A DNA stretch of 32,143 bases from Pseudomonadota bacterium. GTDB taxonomy: Bacteria; Pseudomonadota; Gammaproteobacteria; Steroidobacterales; Steroidobacteraceae. The translations under genes were made by a program, and so were the position numbers. The first letter of the stretch is position 1. The number at the start of each line of letters is the position of its first letter. The notes under the pieces were generated by a model, which saw only the letters and a program-made list of their open reading frames with translations, made no database searches and was not told the origin of the DNA. The stretch is from NCBI GenBank assembly GCA_021826035.1, contig JAKBBE010000025.1, forward strand, positions 1 through 32,143, in the 5' to 3' direction. Below are positions 1-8,790 of this stretch, piece by piece.

Positions 1-69
1 CAGCGAATGATCGGGGTTGACGGAGATCTTGCGTCCCTCGGTCGGGACGGTGATGTGCTGGTACTGCAT
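1..69 (-). CDS. icd: NADP-dependent isocitrate dehydrogenase, N-terminal fragment (cut by window edge)
   Basis: Reading the minus strand from the ATG at 69 gives MQYQHITVPTEGRKISVNP followed by DHSL, 23 codons open to the window edge. This pattern (Y-Q-H-I-x-V-P, then K-I-x-V-N) matches the start of NADP-type isocitrate dehydrogenases, which oxidise isocitrate to 2-oxoglutarate in the TCA cycle. No catalytic residue is visible, so the assignment rests on the N-terminal motif alone. It is supported by context: in E. coli icd lies beside nudJ-mnmA-hflD-purB-phoPQ, most of which is in this window. There is no Shine-Dalgarno sequence before the ATG, but a TACAAT box on the minus strand (81 to 76) is placed so that transcription would begin at the ATG itself. 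Confidence 0.62.
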   Translation of the reverse strand, partial: MQYQHITVPTEGRKISVNPDHSL

Positions 70-75
70 CGGCGC

Positions 76-81
76 ATTGTA
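76..81 (-). promoter_or_regulatory. Candidate -10 box for icd, leaderless spacing
   Basis: The minus strand reads TACAAT (five of six matches to TATAAT) from 81 to 76. The last T is seven bases before the A of the icd ATG at 69, so the predicted +1 falls on the start codon. No good -35 hexamer is visible at 16-18 bp. Leaderless initiation is an inference from spacing and from the lack of a ribosome-binding site. Confidence 0.4.
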
Positions 82-155
82 CCGGCAAACCCGGGGCCGA
101 TCGTGAATCAGTATGAGGAATCAGCCCACCGGCTTCAGGGCGGACGGCAGGGATC

Positions 156-1523
<1,368 letters not shown>

Positions 1524-1606
1524 GATGATATTGATCGTAGCATGGACTGGCGCGGATCGACCCGCAGGTCCAGAATTGTCGGTTTCATTATTATTCCGGG
1601 GGCGAC
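1524..1606. promoter_or_regulatory. Divergent promoter region between the DAHP synthase and the lysine dehydrogenase gene
   Basis: This 83-nt gap must hold both promoters. A minus-strand TACGAT (1539 to 1534) and a plus-strand TATTAT (1589-1594) are -10-like, and both sit close to their start codons, giving very short predicted leaders (about 4 and 6 nt). Between them is an imperfect inverted repeat, TGGAC (1543-1547) with GTCCA (1568-1572) and an inner GCGG/CCGC pair (1552-1555/1562-1565), a possible operator. No strong -35 element was seen. The elements are visible; their function is inferred. Confidence 0.35.
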
Positions 1607-2782
1607 ATGCACCGCGTTTTGATTCTCGGCGCCGGTAAGATCGGCGCATTGATTTCCGGACTTCTGGCCAGCTCGGGCGCCTACGAGGTAGCGCTCGCTG
1701 ACGTCGATCACGCCGTGGCGGACGCCGTGGTCAAGGCCCACGATCTGAAGGGCATGAGTGCCTACGGTCTCGATGCGAAGAGCCGCGAGGCGCTCGATCG
1801 GCATCTGGCCGCCCATCCGGTCGATGCGGTGATCTCGAGCCTGCCGTTTCACTGCAACATCACGGTGGCCGAGGCCGCCCGGCACGCGAACATCCATTAC
1901 TTCGACCTGACGGAGGACGTGGCCGTCACGCGTGCGGTGCGCTCGATCGCGGCCGGCTCTGACAAGGCCTTCGTGCCGCAGTGCGGTCTCGCTCCCGGCT
2001 TCATCAGCATCGCCGCCGCCGAGCTCATCACGCACTTCCAGACGCTGCGCGCGGTGAAGCTGCGCGTCGGCGCCCTGCCGCAGCATCCGAACAACGTGCT
2101 GAAGTACTCCCTCACCTGGTCCACCGAGGGCCTGATCAACGAATACGGCAACCCCTGCCAGGCGATCGTCGATGGCCGCAGCGTCGAAGTGGCGCCGCTC
2201 GAGGGCCTGGAGGAAATCGAAATCGACGGCACGCTGTACGAGGCGTTCAACACCTCGGGCGGTCTCGGCTCGCTCGCCGAGACCCATGGCGCGGCCGTCG
2301 AATCGATGAACTACAAGACCATCCGCTATCCCGGGCACTGCGAGCAGATGCTCCTGCTGATGAATGACCTGAAGCTCAATCAGGATCGCGGCACGCTCAA
2401 GCGCATCCTCGAGAACGCCGTGCCGCAGACGCTGCAGGACGTGATCATCGTCTACGTGGCCGTCACCGGCATGCGCGACGGACAGCTGCGCGAGGAGAAC
2501 TATGTCAACAAGATCTACCCGCAGCTGATCGCCGGGCGCTTGTGGTCGGCCATCCAGGTCACCACGGCCGCCGGCATCACCGCCGTGGTCGATCTGGTGC
2601 TCGAGCGGCCGGAGCGCTTCAGCGGCTTCGTGGCGCAGGAACAGTTCCGTCTGCCCGAAGTGCTCGCCAACCGCTTCGGCCAGTACTACGCCCCGGGCGG
2701 CACCAAGGATCTCTCCAGCGAGGTCATCGTCTCCGGCAAAGTCGGCCACCAGCGCAAACTCGGCCCGCACAAGGCGGCCTGA
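1607..2782 (+). CDS. Saccharopine dehydrogenase family protein, probable L-lysine 6-dehydrogenase
   Basis: This 391-residue NAD(P)-dependent oxidoreductase has an N-terminal Rossmann fold (GAGKIG at 8-13, acidic residue at the end of strand 2, ADVD 31-34). The saccharopine dehydrogenase C-terminal domain follows, with CGLAPGF (126-132), GALPQHP (155-161) and WSTEGLINEY (171-180). The family includes saccharopine reductases and L-lysine 6-dehydrogenases of similar length. No lysine-ketoglutarate reductase partner is present and the next gene encodes a probable aminoadipate semialdehyde dehydrogenase, so the simplest reading is direct oxidation of lysine to aminoadipate semialdehyde. Saccharopine dehydrogenase proper is the main alternative. 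The start is ATG 1607 after a G-rich stretch at 1597-1602. Its stop is 3 nt before the next start, indicating one operon. Confidence 0.8.
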   Translation: MHRVLILGAGKIGALISGLLASSGAYEVALADVDHAVADAVVKAHDLKGMSAYGLDAKSREALDRHLAAHPVDAVISSLPFHCNITVAEAARHANIHYFDLTEDVAVTRAVRSIAAGSDKAFVPQCGLAPGFISIAAAELITHFQTLRAVKLRVGALPQHPNNVLKYSLTWSTEGLINEYGNPCQAIVDGRSVEVAPLEGLEEIEIDGTLYEAFNTSGGLGSLAETHGAAVESMNYKTIRYPGHCEQMLLLMNDLKLNQDRGTLKRILENAVPQTLQDVIIVYVAVTGMRDGQLREENYVNKIYPQLIAGRLWSAIQVTTAAGITAVVDLVLERPERFSGFVAQEQFRLPEVLANRFGQYYAPGGTKDLSSEVIVSGKVGHQRKLGPHKAA

Positions 2783-2785
2783 ACG

Positions 2786-4318
2786 ATGAGCACATCGATC
2801 AACATTCCGGCGCTGCTGGCACGACTTGAGCTCGCCGGAGAGAACCTCGGCGCCTGCGCCGGGGCGGGCGAGTGGCGTGGCGGCGGGACGCTGCTCACCG
2901 TCCACAATCCGGCCACCGGGGCTGCGCTCGCCACCGTGCGCAGCGCCAATGCGGCCGACTACGAGGCGGTGATGCGCTCGGCCGTGACCACCGCCGCGCA
3001 GTGGCGCGGCGTCCCGGCGCCCAAGCGCGGCGAGGCGGTGCGGCTGCTCGGGGAGGCGCTGCGCGCCGCGAAGGATGATCTCGGCGCGCTCGTGTCGCTC
3101 GAGAACGGCAAGATCCTCGCCGAAGGACTCGGCGAGGTGCAGGAGATGATCGACATCGCCGACTTCGCCGTCGGCCAGTCGCGCATGCTCTACGGACTCA
3201 CCATGCACTCCGAGCGCCCCGGCCACCGCATGTACGAGCAGTGGCATCCGCTCGGGGTGATCGGCATCATCTCCGCCTTCAACTTCCCGGTCGCCGTGTG
3301 GGCCTGGAACGCGTGTCTGGCAGCGATCTGCGGCAACGTGTCGGTCTGGAAGCCCTCACCGAAAACCCCGCTCACCGCCATCGCGGTGCAGAAGCTCGTC
3401 AACCGGGTGATGGCGCACCACGGGCTCCCGCCGGTGTTTCAGCTGTTCATCGATGCCGGCAGCGAGCTGGCCACGCGGTTCGTCGATGACGCACGGGTCG
3501 CGCTGGTCTCATTCACCGGCTCGACCGCCGTCGGCCGCAAGGTCGGCGAGCGCGTCGCGGCGCGCCTTGGCAAGAGTCTGCTCGAGCTCGGTGGCAACAA
3601 CGCGATCATCGTCGATGAGTCGGCGAGCCTCGAGCTCGCCGTACCCGCCATCGTGTTCGGCGCGGTCGGCACCGCCGGCCAGCGCTGCACCACGACGCGG
3701 CGAGTGTTCGCGCACCGTACGATCATCGATGAGCTCGCCCGACGGCTCGTGAATGCGTACCGCCAGGTGCGCATCGGCGATCCGCTCGATCCGGCCACGC
3801 TCATGGGTCCGTTGATCGACGCAGCGGCACGCGAGCGCTTCCAGGCGGCGGTCGAGGCGGCCCGCGCCGCTGGCGGTGAGGTGCTCGCCGGCGGCAAGGC
3901 GCTCGATCGGCCGGGACATTTCGTCGAGCCGACGCTGATCCGCGCGCGCAACGACTGGCCGGTGGTGCAGAACGAGACCTTCGCGCCCATCCTGTACCTA
4001 ATCCCGATCGACTCGCTCGAGGCGGCGATCGACGAGCAGAACGCGAGCCACTACGGCCTGTCCTCGGCGCTGTTCACCGAGCGGCTGCGCGCCGCCGAGC
4101 GCTTCCTCGGCGCGAGCGGCAGCGACTGCGGCATCGCCAACGTCAACATCGGCACCTCCGGGGCTGAGATCGGCGGGGCGTTCGGCGGGGAGAAGGACAC
4201 CGGCGGCGGACGCGAATCGGGCTCGGACGCCTGGAAGGCGTACATGCGCCGGCAGACCAACACGATCAACTGGAGCGGCGCGCTGCCGCTTGCGCAGGGG
4301 ATCAAGTTCGAGCTGTGA
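2786..4318 (+). CDS. amaB: Aldehyde dehydrogenase family 7, probable alpha-aminoadipate semialdehyde dehydrogenase
   Basis: This 510-residue NAD-dependent aldehyde dehydrogenase has all the catalytic landmarks: Asn166 in SAFNFP, Lys189 in VWKPS, the FTGST loop (243-247), general base Glu267 in LLELGGNN and nucleophile Cys301 in [17 protein letters not shown] and GQRCTTTRR are typical of the antiquitin/ALDH7 group, which oxidises L-2-aminoadipate 6-semialdehyde to L-2-aminoadipate in lysine degradation. Length is normal for the family. It begins 3 nt after the dehydrogenase gene, so the two probably form a bicistronic lysine-to-aminoadipate unit. The substrate is inferred from subfamily and context; another semialdehyde is possible. 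A strong hairpin follows the stop codon at once. The symbol follows usage for pseudomonad AASA dehydrogenase and is tentative. Confidence 0.88.
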   Translation: MSTSINIPALLARLELAGENLGACAGAGEWRGGGTLLTVHNPATGAALATVRSANAADYEAVMRSAVTTAAQWRGVPAPKRGEAVRLLGEALRAAKDDLGALVSLENGKILAEGLGEVQEMIDIADFAVGQSRMLYGLTMHSERPGHRMYEQWHPLGVIGIISAFNFPVAVWAWNACLAAICGNVSVWKPSPKTPLTAIAVQKLVNRVMAHHGLPPVFQLFIDAGSELATRFVDDARVALVSFTGSTAVGRKVGERVAARLGKSLLELGGNNAIIVDESASLELAVPAIVFGAVGTAGQRCTTTRRVFAHRTIIDELARRLVNAYRQVRIGDPLDPATLMGPLIDAAARERFQAAVEAARAAGGEVLAGGKALDRPGHFVEPTLIRARNDWPVVQNETFAPILYLIPIDSLEAAIDEQNASHYGLSSALFTERLRAAERFLGASGSDCGIANVNIGTSGAEIGGAFGGEKDTGGGRESGSDAWKAYMRRQTNTINWSGALPLAQGIKFEL

Positions 4319-4319
4319 G

Positions 4320-4364
4320 GACCTGCCGTGCGGGGCCGCCGGTCGCGGCCCCGCACGGCAGGTC
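4320..4364. terminator. Perfect 20-bp GC-rich hairpin after the aldehyde dehydrogenase gene
   Basis: The arms 4320-4339 and 4345-4364 are exact reverse complements (20 bp) around a 5-nt loop, CGGTC. The hairpin starts 1 nt after the TGA at 4316-4318. It is very stable but is followed by TCAGAGCG, with no T-tract. It probably ends or protects the lysine operon transcript; classical intrinsic termination is not certain. Confidence 0.65.
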
Positions 4365-4376
4365 TCAGAGCGCCGC

Positions 4377-4406
4377 TTGTCGGGGCACGCGCGGCGCGAC
4401 TAGACT
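4377..4406 (+). promoter_or_regulatory. Candidate sigma-70 promoter for the NADP oxidoreductase gene
   Basis: TTGTCG (4377-4382) and TAGACT (4401-4406) are separated by 18 nt, each matching four of six consensus positions. They lie just downstream of the hairpin and 32 nt before the ATG at 4439. Supported by sequence and position only. Confidence 0.4.
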
Positions 4407-4438
4407 TCACACCAGTCCATCGCACCGGCGAGGCTGTC

Positions 4439-5086
4439 ATGAAAATCGCCCTCATCGGCGCCGGCCATGTCGGCGGAGCGCTCGCACGCGGCTGGTCCCG
4501 CCGCGGCCACGAACTCCTGCTCGGTGTGCGCGACCCCTCACAGCACACCGTCCAAGCGCTCTGTCAGGAAACGCGCGCGCAGGCGCAACATCCGCGCGAG
4601 GCGGCTGAGGCGGCCGCCGTGGTCGTGCTCGCGCTGCCCTGGAACGGTGCCGCAGCGGCGGTTGCGACGCTCGGCCCACTCGCCGACAAGATCGTCATCG
4701 ACTGCATGAACCCGCTGACGGTGCGCGACGGCGTGCTCGTGCTCGAGCGCGGCTTCACCCACTCCGCCGGCGAGGCCGTCGCCGCATGGCTGCCCGAGGC
4801 GCGCATCGTCAAGACGCTGAACCAGGTTGGCGCCGACGTGATGGCCGACACTCGCGGGTTTGTGGTGCCGCCCGTGATGTTCATGGCCTCGGATCACCCC
4901 GACGCGAAGGCGACGGTCGCCGGTCTTCTGAGGGATCTCGGCTTCGATCCTCTGGACGCCGGCGGTCTGCGGCAATCGCGCCATCTCGAGCCGTACGCGA
5001 TGGTGTGGATCAACCAAACACTCTATCAGGGCAAACACAGTCCCTGGGCATTCGCCGCGCTGACGCGCGCGCCGCTCTGCCCCTAG
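4439..5086 (+). CDS. NADP oxidoreductase, coenzyme F420-dependent-reductase-like family
   Basis: This 215-residue single-domain protein has an N-terminal dinucleotide-binding motif GAGHVG (7-12) after MKIALI. The following segments VVVLALPW, KIVIDCMNPL and RIVKTLNQVGADVM match the family annotated as NADPH-dependent F420 reductase. Most bacteria carrying such proteins do not use F420, so the true substrate is unknown; an NADP(H)-dependent reduction is as far as the sequence goes. The frame is open upstream to 4328, but the Rossmann start MKIALIGAG fixes ATG 4439, and upstream codons run through the hairpin. It ends convergently with ackA: the two genes share the bases CTAG (5083-5086), each strand using TAG. 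It has its own candidate promoter and appears monocistronic. Confidence 0.82.
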   Translation: MKIALIGAGHVGGALARGWSRRGHELLLGVRDPSQHTVQALCQETRAQAQHPREAAEAAAVVVLALPWNGAAAAVATLGPLADKIVIDCMNPLTVRDGVLVLERGFTHSAGEAVAAWLPEARIVKTLNQVGADVMADTRGFVVPPVMFMASDHPDAKATVAGLLRDLGFDPLDAGGLRQSRHLEPYAMVWINQTLYQGKHSPWAFAALTRAPLCP

Positions 5087-6207
5087 CGCTGTGCGCCGAG
5101 CACCTGGAGCGCGGCGCGCGCCAGCAGTGGCTCCTCGGCCACGCGCACCGTCCAGACCGCAACCGCACTCGGGGCGGTGCTGATACGCCCCTCCCGCCCG
5201 ACCGCCGCGTCATTGCGAGCCGCGTCGAGTTCCACACCCGCGAAGCGCAGTCCCTCCAGCACACGGGCGCGGATCTGCGGCACATGTTCCCCGACACCTC
5301 CGCCAAATACGATGCCATCGCACCCCCCAAGCACGGCCAGATACGCACCGATGTACTTGCGCAGCCGGTAACAGTAGAGCTCGAGCGCCCGTTCAGCGCG
5401 TGCTCCACCGGCATCGAGCAGTGCGCCCGCACTGGCGTTGCCCGCCAGCCCGAGCAGGCCCGCCTCGCGGTTGAAGGCCTCGATCAGCCGCGCCGGCGAG
5501 AGTCCGCGGCGCTCGGCGAGATACGGCACGACCGCCGCGTCGATGTCCCCGCAACGGCTGGCCATCACCAGCCCCTCGAGCGGTGAGAACCCCATCGAGG
5601 TGTCACGCGGTCCGTGCGGATCGCGCGCCGTGATCGAGCAGCCGCCGCCGAGCTGCACGCTGATCAGACGCCCCCCGCGCTCGAGTCCGGGATTGAGCTC
5701 GCACCAGCGCCGCCACATCGCCTCGTGCGCAAGCCCGTGGAACCCGTAGCGACGCACCCCGAGGTCCCATCCGAGCTCGCTCGGCAGTGCGTACTCGGCC
5801 GCCACGCGCGGCAGGCCCGCGAAGTACGCGGTGTCGAACACCGCCACCTGCGCGACGGCCCGATCGCACAGCGCGCGCGCCGCATCGATCCAGCGCAGCG
5901 CGAGCGGGTTGTGCAGCGGGGCAAGCGCCGCGAGCTCGCCGATACTCACACGAACGGCCGCATCGATTCGCACCGGGTGCGTGAAGCGATCGGCACCGTG
6001 CACCACGCGGTGTGCGAGCGCGGCCGGCGGGCCCGGCAGCTGCCGGAGAAACGCACGCAACTCCTCGGCCGGCTCGAGGTGCGTGCCCTCATGATGGACC
6101 GCCGCGATGCGCCGCAGCGGCCCGTCCCACGACGCCTCGCCGGGACTCGCCTCGAACGCGGCCACCTTGATCGACGTCGAGCCGCTGTTGACCGTGACGA
6201 GAAGCAT
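5083..6207 (-). CDS. ackA: Acetate kinase
   Basis: This 374-residue enzyme interconverts acetyl phosphate plus ADP and acetate plus ATP. Family motifs are clear: VNSGSTSIK (6-14), the HRVVHG segment (66-71), FDTAYFAGLP with catalytic Asp125, RYGFHG (153-158), the QLGGGCSI phosphate loop (185-192) and DTSMGFSPLEGLVMASRCGDID (202-223). It is somewhat shorter than E. coli AckA (400 residues), within the range of the acetate/propionate kinase family. The frame extends to 6291, but ATG 6207 directly precedes the conserved LLVTVNSGS, and extending it would overlap xfp. The gene starts 19 nt after xfp on the same strand, so it receives the acetyl phosphate made by phosphoketolase. No phosphotransacetylase gene is in the window. 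Propionate kinase activity is a lesser alternative. Confidence 0.94.
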   Translation of the reverse strand: MLLVTVNSGSTSIKVAAFEASPGEASWDGPLRRIAAVHHEGTHLEPAEELRAFLRQLPGPPAALAHRVVHGADRFTHPVRIDAAVRVSIGELAALAPLHNPLALRWIDAARALCDRAVAQVAVFDTAYFAGLPRVAAEYALPSELGWDLGVRRYGFHGLAHEAMWRRWCELNPGLERGGRLISVQLGGGCSITARDPHGPRDTSMGFSPLEGLVMASRCGDIDAAVVPYLAERRGLSPARLIEAFNREAGLLGLAGNASAGALLDAGGARAERALELYCYRLRKYIGAYLAVLGGCDGIVFGGGVGEHVPQIRARVLEGLRFAGVELDAARNDAAVGREGRISTAPSAVAVWTVRVAEEPLLARAALQVLGAQR

Positions 6208-6226
6208 CGTGCCCGACACCGGCCGC

Positions 6227-8623
6227 TCAGGCGCGCGCCGCGGCGCCGTCGGGCCACTTCCAGTCCGCCACGAGCGGCATGTCCCGGCCATGACGGCGGA
6301 TGTAGGTCGCGTGCTCGATCAGCAGGCCTCGGGCGCGCTCCTTCAGGTAGGCGCCACGGTCCCCGAGCTGCGCCAGGCGGTCGATCGCATCCTGGACGAG
6401 ATGGAACCGGTCCATGTCGTTGAGCACGGTCATGTCAAACGGCGTGGTGATGGTCCCCTCCTCCTTGTAGCCGCGCACGTGCAGCCCGGCGCTGTTGTGG
6501 CGCCGGTACGTCAACCGATGAATCAGCCACGGATAGCCGTGGAAGGCGAAAATCACCGGCTTGTCCCGGGTGAACAGCGAATCGAAGTCCGCATCGCTCA
6601 GCCCATGCGGATGTTCGCTGCTTGGCTGCAGCCGCATCAGATCCACGACGTTGACCACCCGGATCTTCAGCTCCGGCAGCCCCTCGCGCAGCATCGCGAC
6701 GGCCGCGAGCGTCTCGAGCGTCGGCACGTCCCCGGCACACGCCATCACCAGATCCGGCACAGCGCCCGCATCGTTGCTCGCCCAGTCCCAGATGCCGATG
6801 CCGGCGGTGCAATGCGCCGCGGCCGCCTCGATCGACAGCCACTGCGGCGCCGGATGCTTCCCGGCGATGACCACATTGACGTAGTGACGGCTGCGCAGAC
6901 AGTGATCCATCACCGAGAGCAGACAGTTCGCATCGGGCGGCAGATACACTCGTACGATCCCGGCCTTTTTGTTGACCACGTGATCGATGAAGCCGGGATC
7001 CTGGTGCGTGAAGCCGTTGTGGTCCTGACGCCAGACGTGCGAGGTGAGCAGGTAGTTCAGCGAGGCGATCGGCCGCCGCCAGGGGATGCCGGCGGTGACT
7101 TTCAGCCACTTGGCATGCTGATTGAACATCGAGTCGATGATGTGGATGAACGCCTCGTAACAGTTGAACAGGCCGTGGCGGCCGGTGAGCAGGTAGCCCT
7201 CGAGCCACCCCTCGCACTGGTGCTCACTCAGGATCTCCAGCACCCGCCCGGTCGGGGCGAGGAATTCATCATCCGACGCCGTGCGCGCCTCCCACTGGCG
7301 ATTGGAGGCCTCGAACACCGCCTGCAGCTTGTTCGACACGGTCTCATCGGGCCCGAACAGGCGAAAGGTGCTCCGGTTCATCCGAATCACCTCGCGCAGG
7401 TACACCCCGAGCGTGCCGGTGTCGGAGGCCGCGAGTGCCCCGGGGGCGCTGACCGGTTGGGCATACGCGCGAAACTCGGGCAACAGCAGCTCGCGCAGCA
7501 GCAATCCGCCGTTGGCGTGCGGGTTCGCGCCCATGCGCCGCGCGCCGCGCGGGGCGAGCTCGGCGAACTCCGCGCGCAGCCGTCCGTGTTCGAACAGCTC
7601 CTCGGGCCGGTAGCTGCGCATCCAGGCCTCGAGCGCCCGAAGGTGCTGCGGATCGCTCGCTGGATCTGTGATCGGCACCTGGTGGGCACGGAAACTGCCT
7701 TCGATGCGCTTGCCGTCGAGCTGCTTCGGCCCGGTCCAGCCCTTGGGGCTCTCGAGCACGATCATCGGCCAGCGCGGGCGCGTGCTCGGCGCCCCGGGGG
7801 CGCGCGCGGCGCGCTGGATCGCACGCATCTGCCCGATCACCGTATCGAGCGTCGCGGCCATCAGCGAGTGCATCGCCAGCGGTTCGGCTCCGCTCACGTA
7901 GTACGGCCGCCAGCCGTAGCCACTCAGCAGCTGCGTCAGCTCCTCGCGCTCGATGCGCGCGAGCACCGTGGGGTTGGCGATCTTGTAGCCGTTCAGATGC
8001 AGAATCGGCAGCACCGCCCCGTCCTGCGCGGGGTTGATGAACTTGTTCAGATGCCAGCTGCCGGCGAGCGGACCGGTCTCGGCCTCCCCATCACCGACCA
8101 CGCACGCGGCAATGAGCTCGGGATTGTCGAGCACCGCTCCGCAGGCATGGCTCAGGGAATACCCGAGCTCCCCGCCCTCGTGAATCGAGCCGGGGCACTC
8201 CGGAGAGACATGGCTCGGAATGCCGCCGGGGAAGGAGAACTGGGTGAACAGGCGCTTAAGACCCACCTCGTCCTGGGAGATCTGCGGATACAGCTCGCTG
8301 TAGGTGCCCTCCAGGTAGGTGTTGGCGACCAACGCCGGTCCGCCATGACCGGGACCGGAGAGATAAATCATGTCCAGGTCGTGCGCGCAGATCACGCGGT
8401 TCAGATGCGCATAGATGAAGTTCTGTCCCGGCGTCGTCCCCCAGTGGCCGAGCAACATCGCCTTGATGTGCTCAGGTGCGAGCGGCTCGCTGAGCAACGG
8501 GTTGTCGCGCAGATAGATCTGTCCGACCGACAGGTAATTCGCCGCGCGCCAGTACGCATCGAGACGCCGCAGTTGTTCGGGAGAGAGCGCTTCGGCCGCG
8601 GACGGCCCACCATGTCGCGACAT
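6227..8623 (-). CDS. xfp: Phosphoketolase (xylulose 5-phosphate/fructose 6-phosphate)
   Basis: This 798-residue thiamine diphosphate enzyme cleaves xylulose 5-phosphate (and commonly fructose 6-phosphate) with phosphate to acetyl phosphate and an aldose phosphate. Family signatures are complete: [11 protein letters not shown] (59-69), [17 protein letters not shown] (90-106), [12 protein letters not shown] (149-160) and the thiamine-binding [20 protein letters not shown] (166-185). Full-length phosphoketolases are about 790-830 residues. The frame is open further upstream to 9088, but only ATG 8623 has a good ribosome-binding site (AAGGAG at spacing 7) and begins a normal N-terminus. It leads ackA by 19 nt, forming a phosphoketolase-acetate bypass that yields ATP. 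The upstream region contains a cluster of palindromes (8671-8702) that may be regulatory. Confidence 0.96.
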   Translation of the reverse strand: MSRHGGPSAAEALSPEQLRRLDAYWRAANYLSVGQIYLRDNPLLSEPLAPEHIKAMLLGHWGTTPGQNFIYAHLNRVICAHDLDMIYLSGPGHGGPALVANTYLEGTYSELYPQISQDEVGLKRLFTQFSFPGGIPSHVSPECPGSIHEGGELGYSLSHACGAVLDNPELIAACVVGDGEAETGPLAGSWHLNKFINPAQDGAVLPILHLNGYKIANPTVLARIEREELTQLLSGYGWRPYYVSGAEPLAMHSLMAATLDTVIGQMRAIQRAARAPGAPSTRPRWPMIVLESPKGWTGPKQLDGKRIEGSFRAHQVPITDPASDPQHLRALEAWMRSYRPEELFEHGRLRAEFAELAPRGARRMGANPHANGGLLLRELLLPEFRAYAQPVSAPGALAASDTGTLGVYLREVIRMNRSTFRLFGPDETVSNKLQAVFEASNRQWEARTASDDEFLAPTGRVLEILSEHQCEGWLEGYLLTGRHGLFNCYEAFIHIIDSMFNQHAKWLKVTAGIPWRRPIASLNYLLTSHVWRQDHNGFTHQDPGFIDHVVNKKAGIVRVYLPPDANCLLSVMDHCLRSRHYVNVVIAGKHPAPQWLSIEAAAAHCTAGIGIWDWASNDAGAVPDLVMACAGDVPTLETLAAVAMLREGLPELKIRVVNVVDLMRLQPSSEHPHGLSDADFDSLFTRDKPVIFAFHGYPWLIHRLTYRRHNSAGLHVRGYKEEGTITTPFDMTVLNDMDRFHLVQDAIDRLAQLGDRGAYLKERARGLLIEHATYIRRHGRDMPLVADWKWPDGAAARA

Positions 8624-8670
8624 TGCCGACTCCTTGTACGCGGCCGGGCGGCCGTCGTTCCATTCATCAT

Positions 8671-8702
8671 GGCATCGTAATGCCGGCATGGCGTATATAC
8701 GC
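8671..8702. promoter_or_regulatory. Cluster of palindromes between xfp and the RNase gene
   Basis: Three overlapping or adjacent inverted repeats occur in 32 nt: GGCA/TGCC arms (8671-8684), ATGCCGGCAT (8680-8689) and the perfect 12-bp GCGTATATACGC (8691-8702). They lie about 50-80 nt upstream of xfp and about 30 nt upstream of the -35 box of the divergent RNase promoter. They could be an operator; this is inference from symmetry and position. Confidence 0.35.
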
Positions 8703-8732
8703 ACTCCCCGCGATGCGCTGCGGGGGCGCGCA

Positions 8733-8761
8733 TTGACCGTGCCGGAGGCGGCTCCTAGGAT
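8733..8761 (+). promoter_or_regulatory. Sigma-70-type promoter for the RNB ribonuclease gene
   Basis: TTGACC (8733-8738) and TAGGAT (8756-8761) are separated by exactly 17 nt, the optimum for sigma-70 promoters. The predicted start of transcription is near 8768, giving a leader of about 23 nt that contains a GAGGGA ribosome-binding site (8779-8784) before ATG 8791. This is the best promoter match in the window. Confidence 0.6.
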
Positions 8762-8790
8762 GCCGTATCCGGGCATTCGAGGGAACAGGC

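Noticed and set aside
6107..8680. Plus-strand open frame of 857 codons over xfp and the start of ackA
   Set aside because: It is the complement of xfp and part of ackA. The opposite strand encodes complete, motif-bearing enzymes, and this frame has no recognisable domain.
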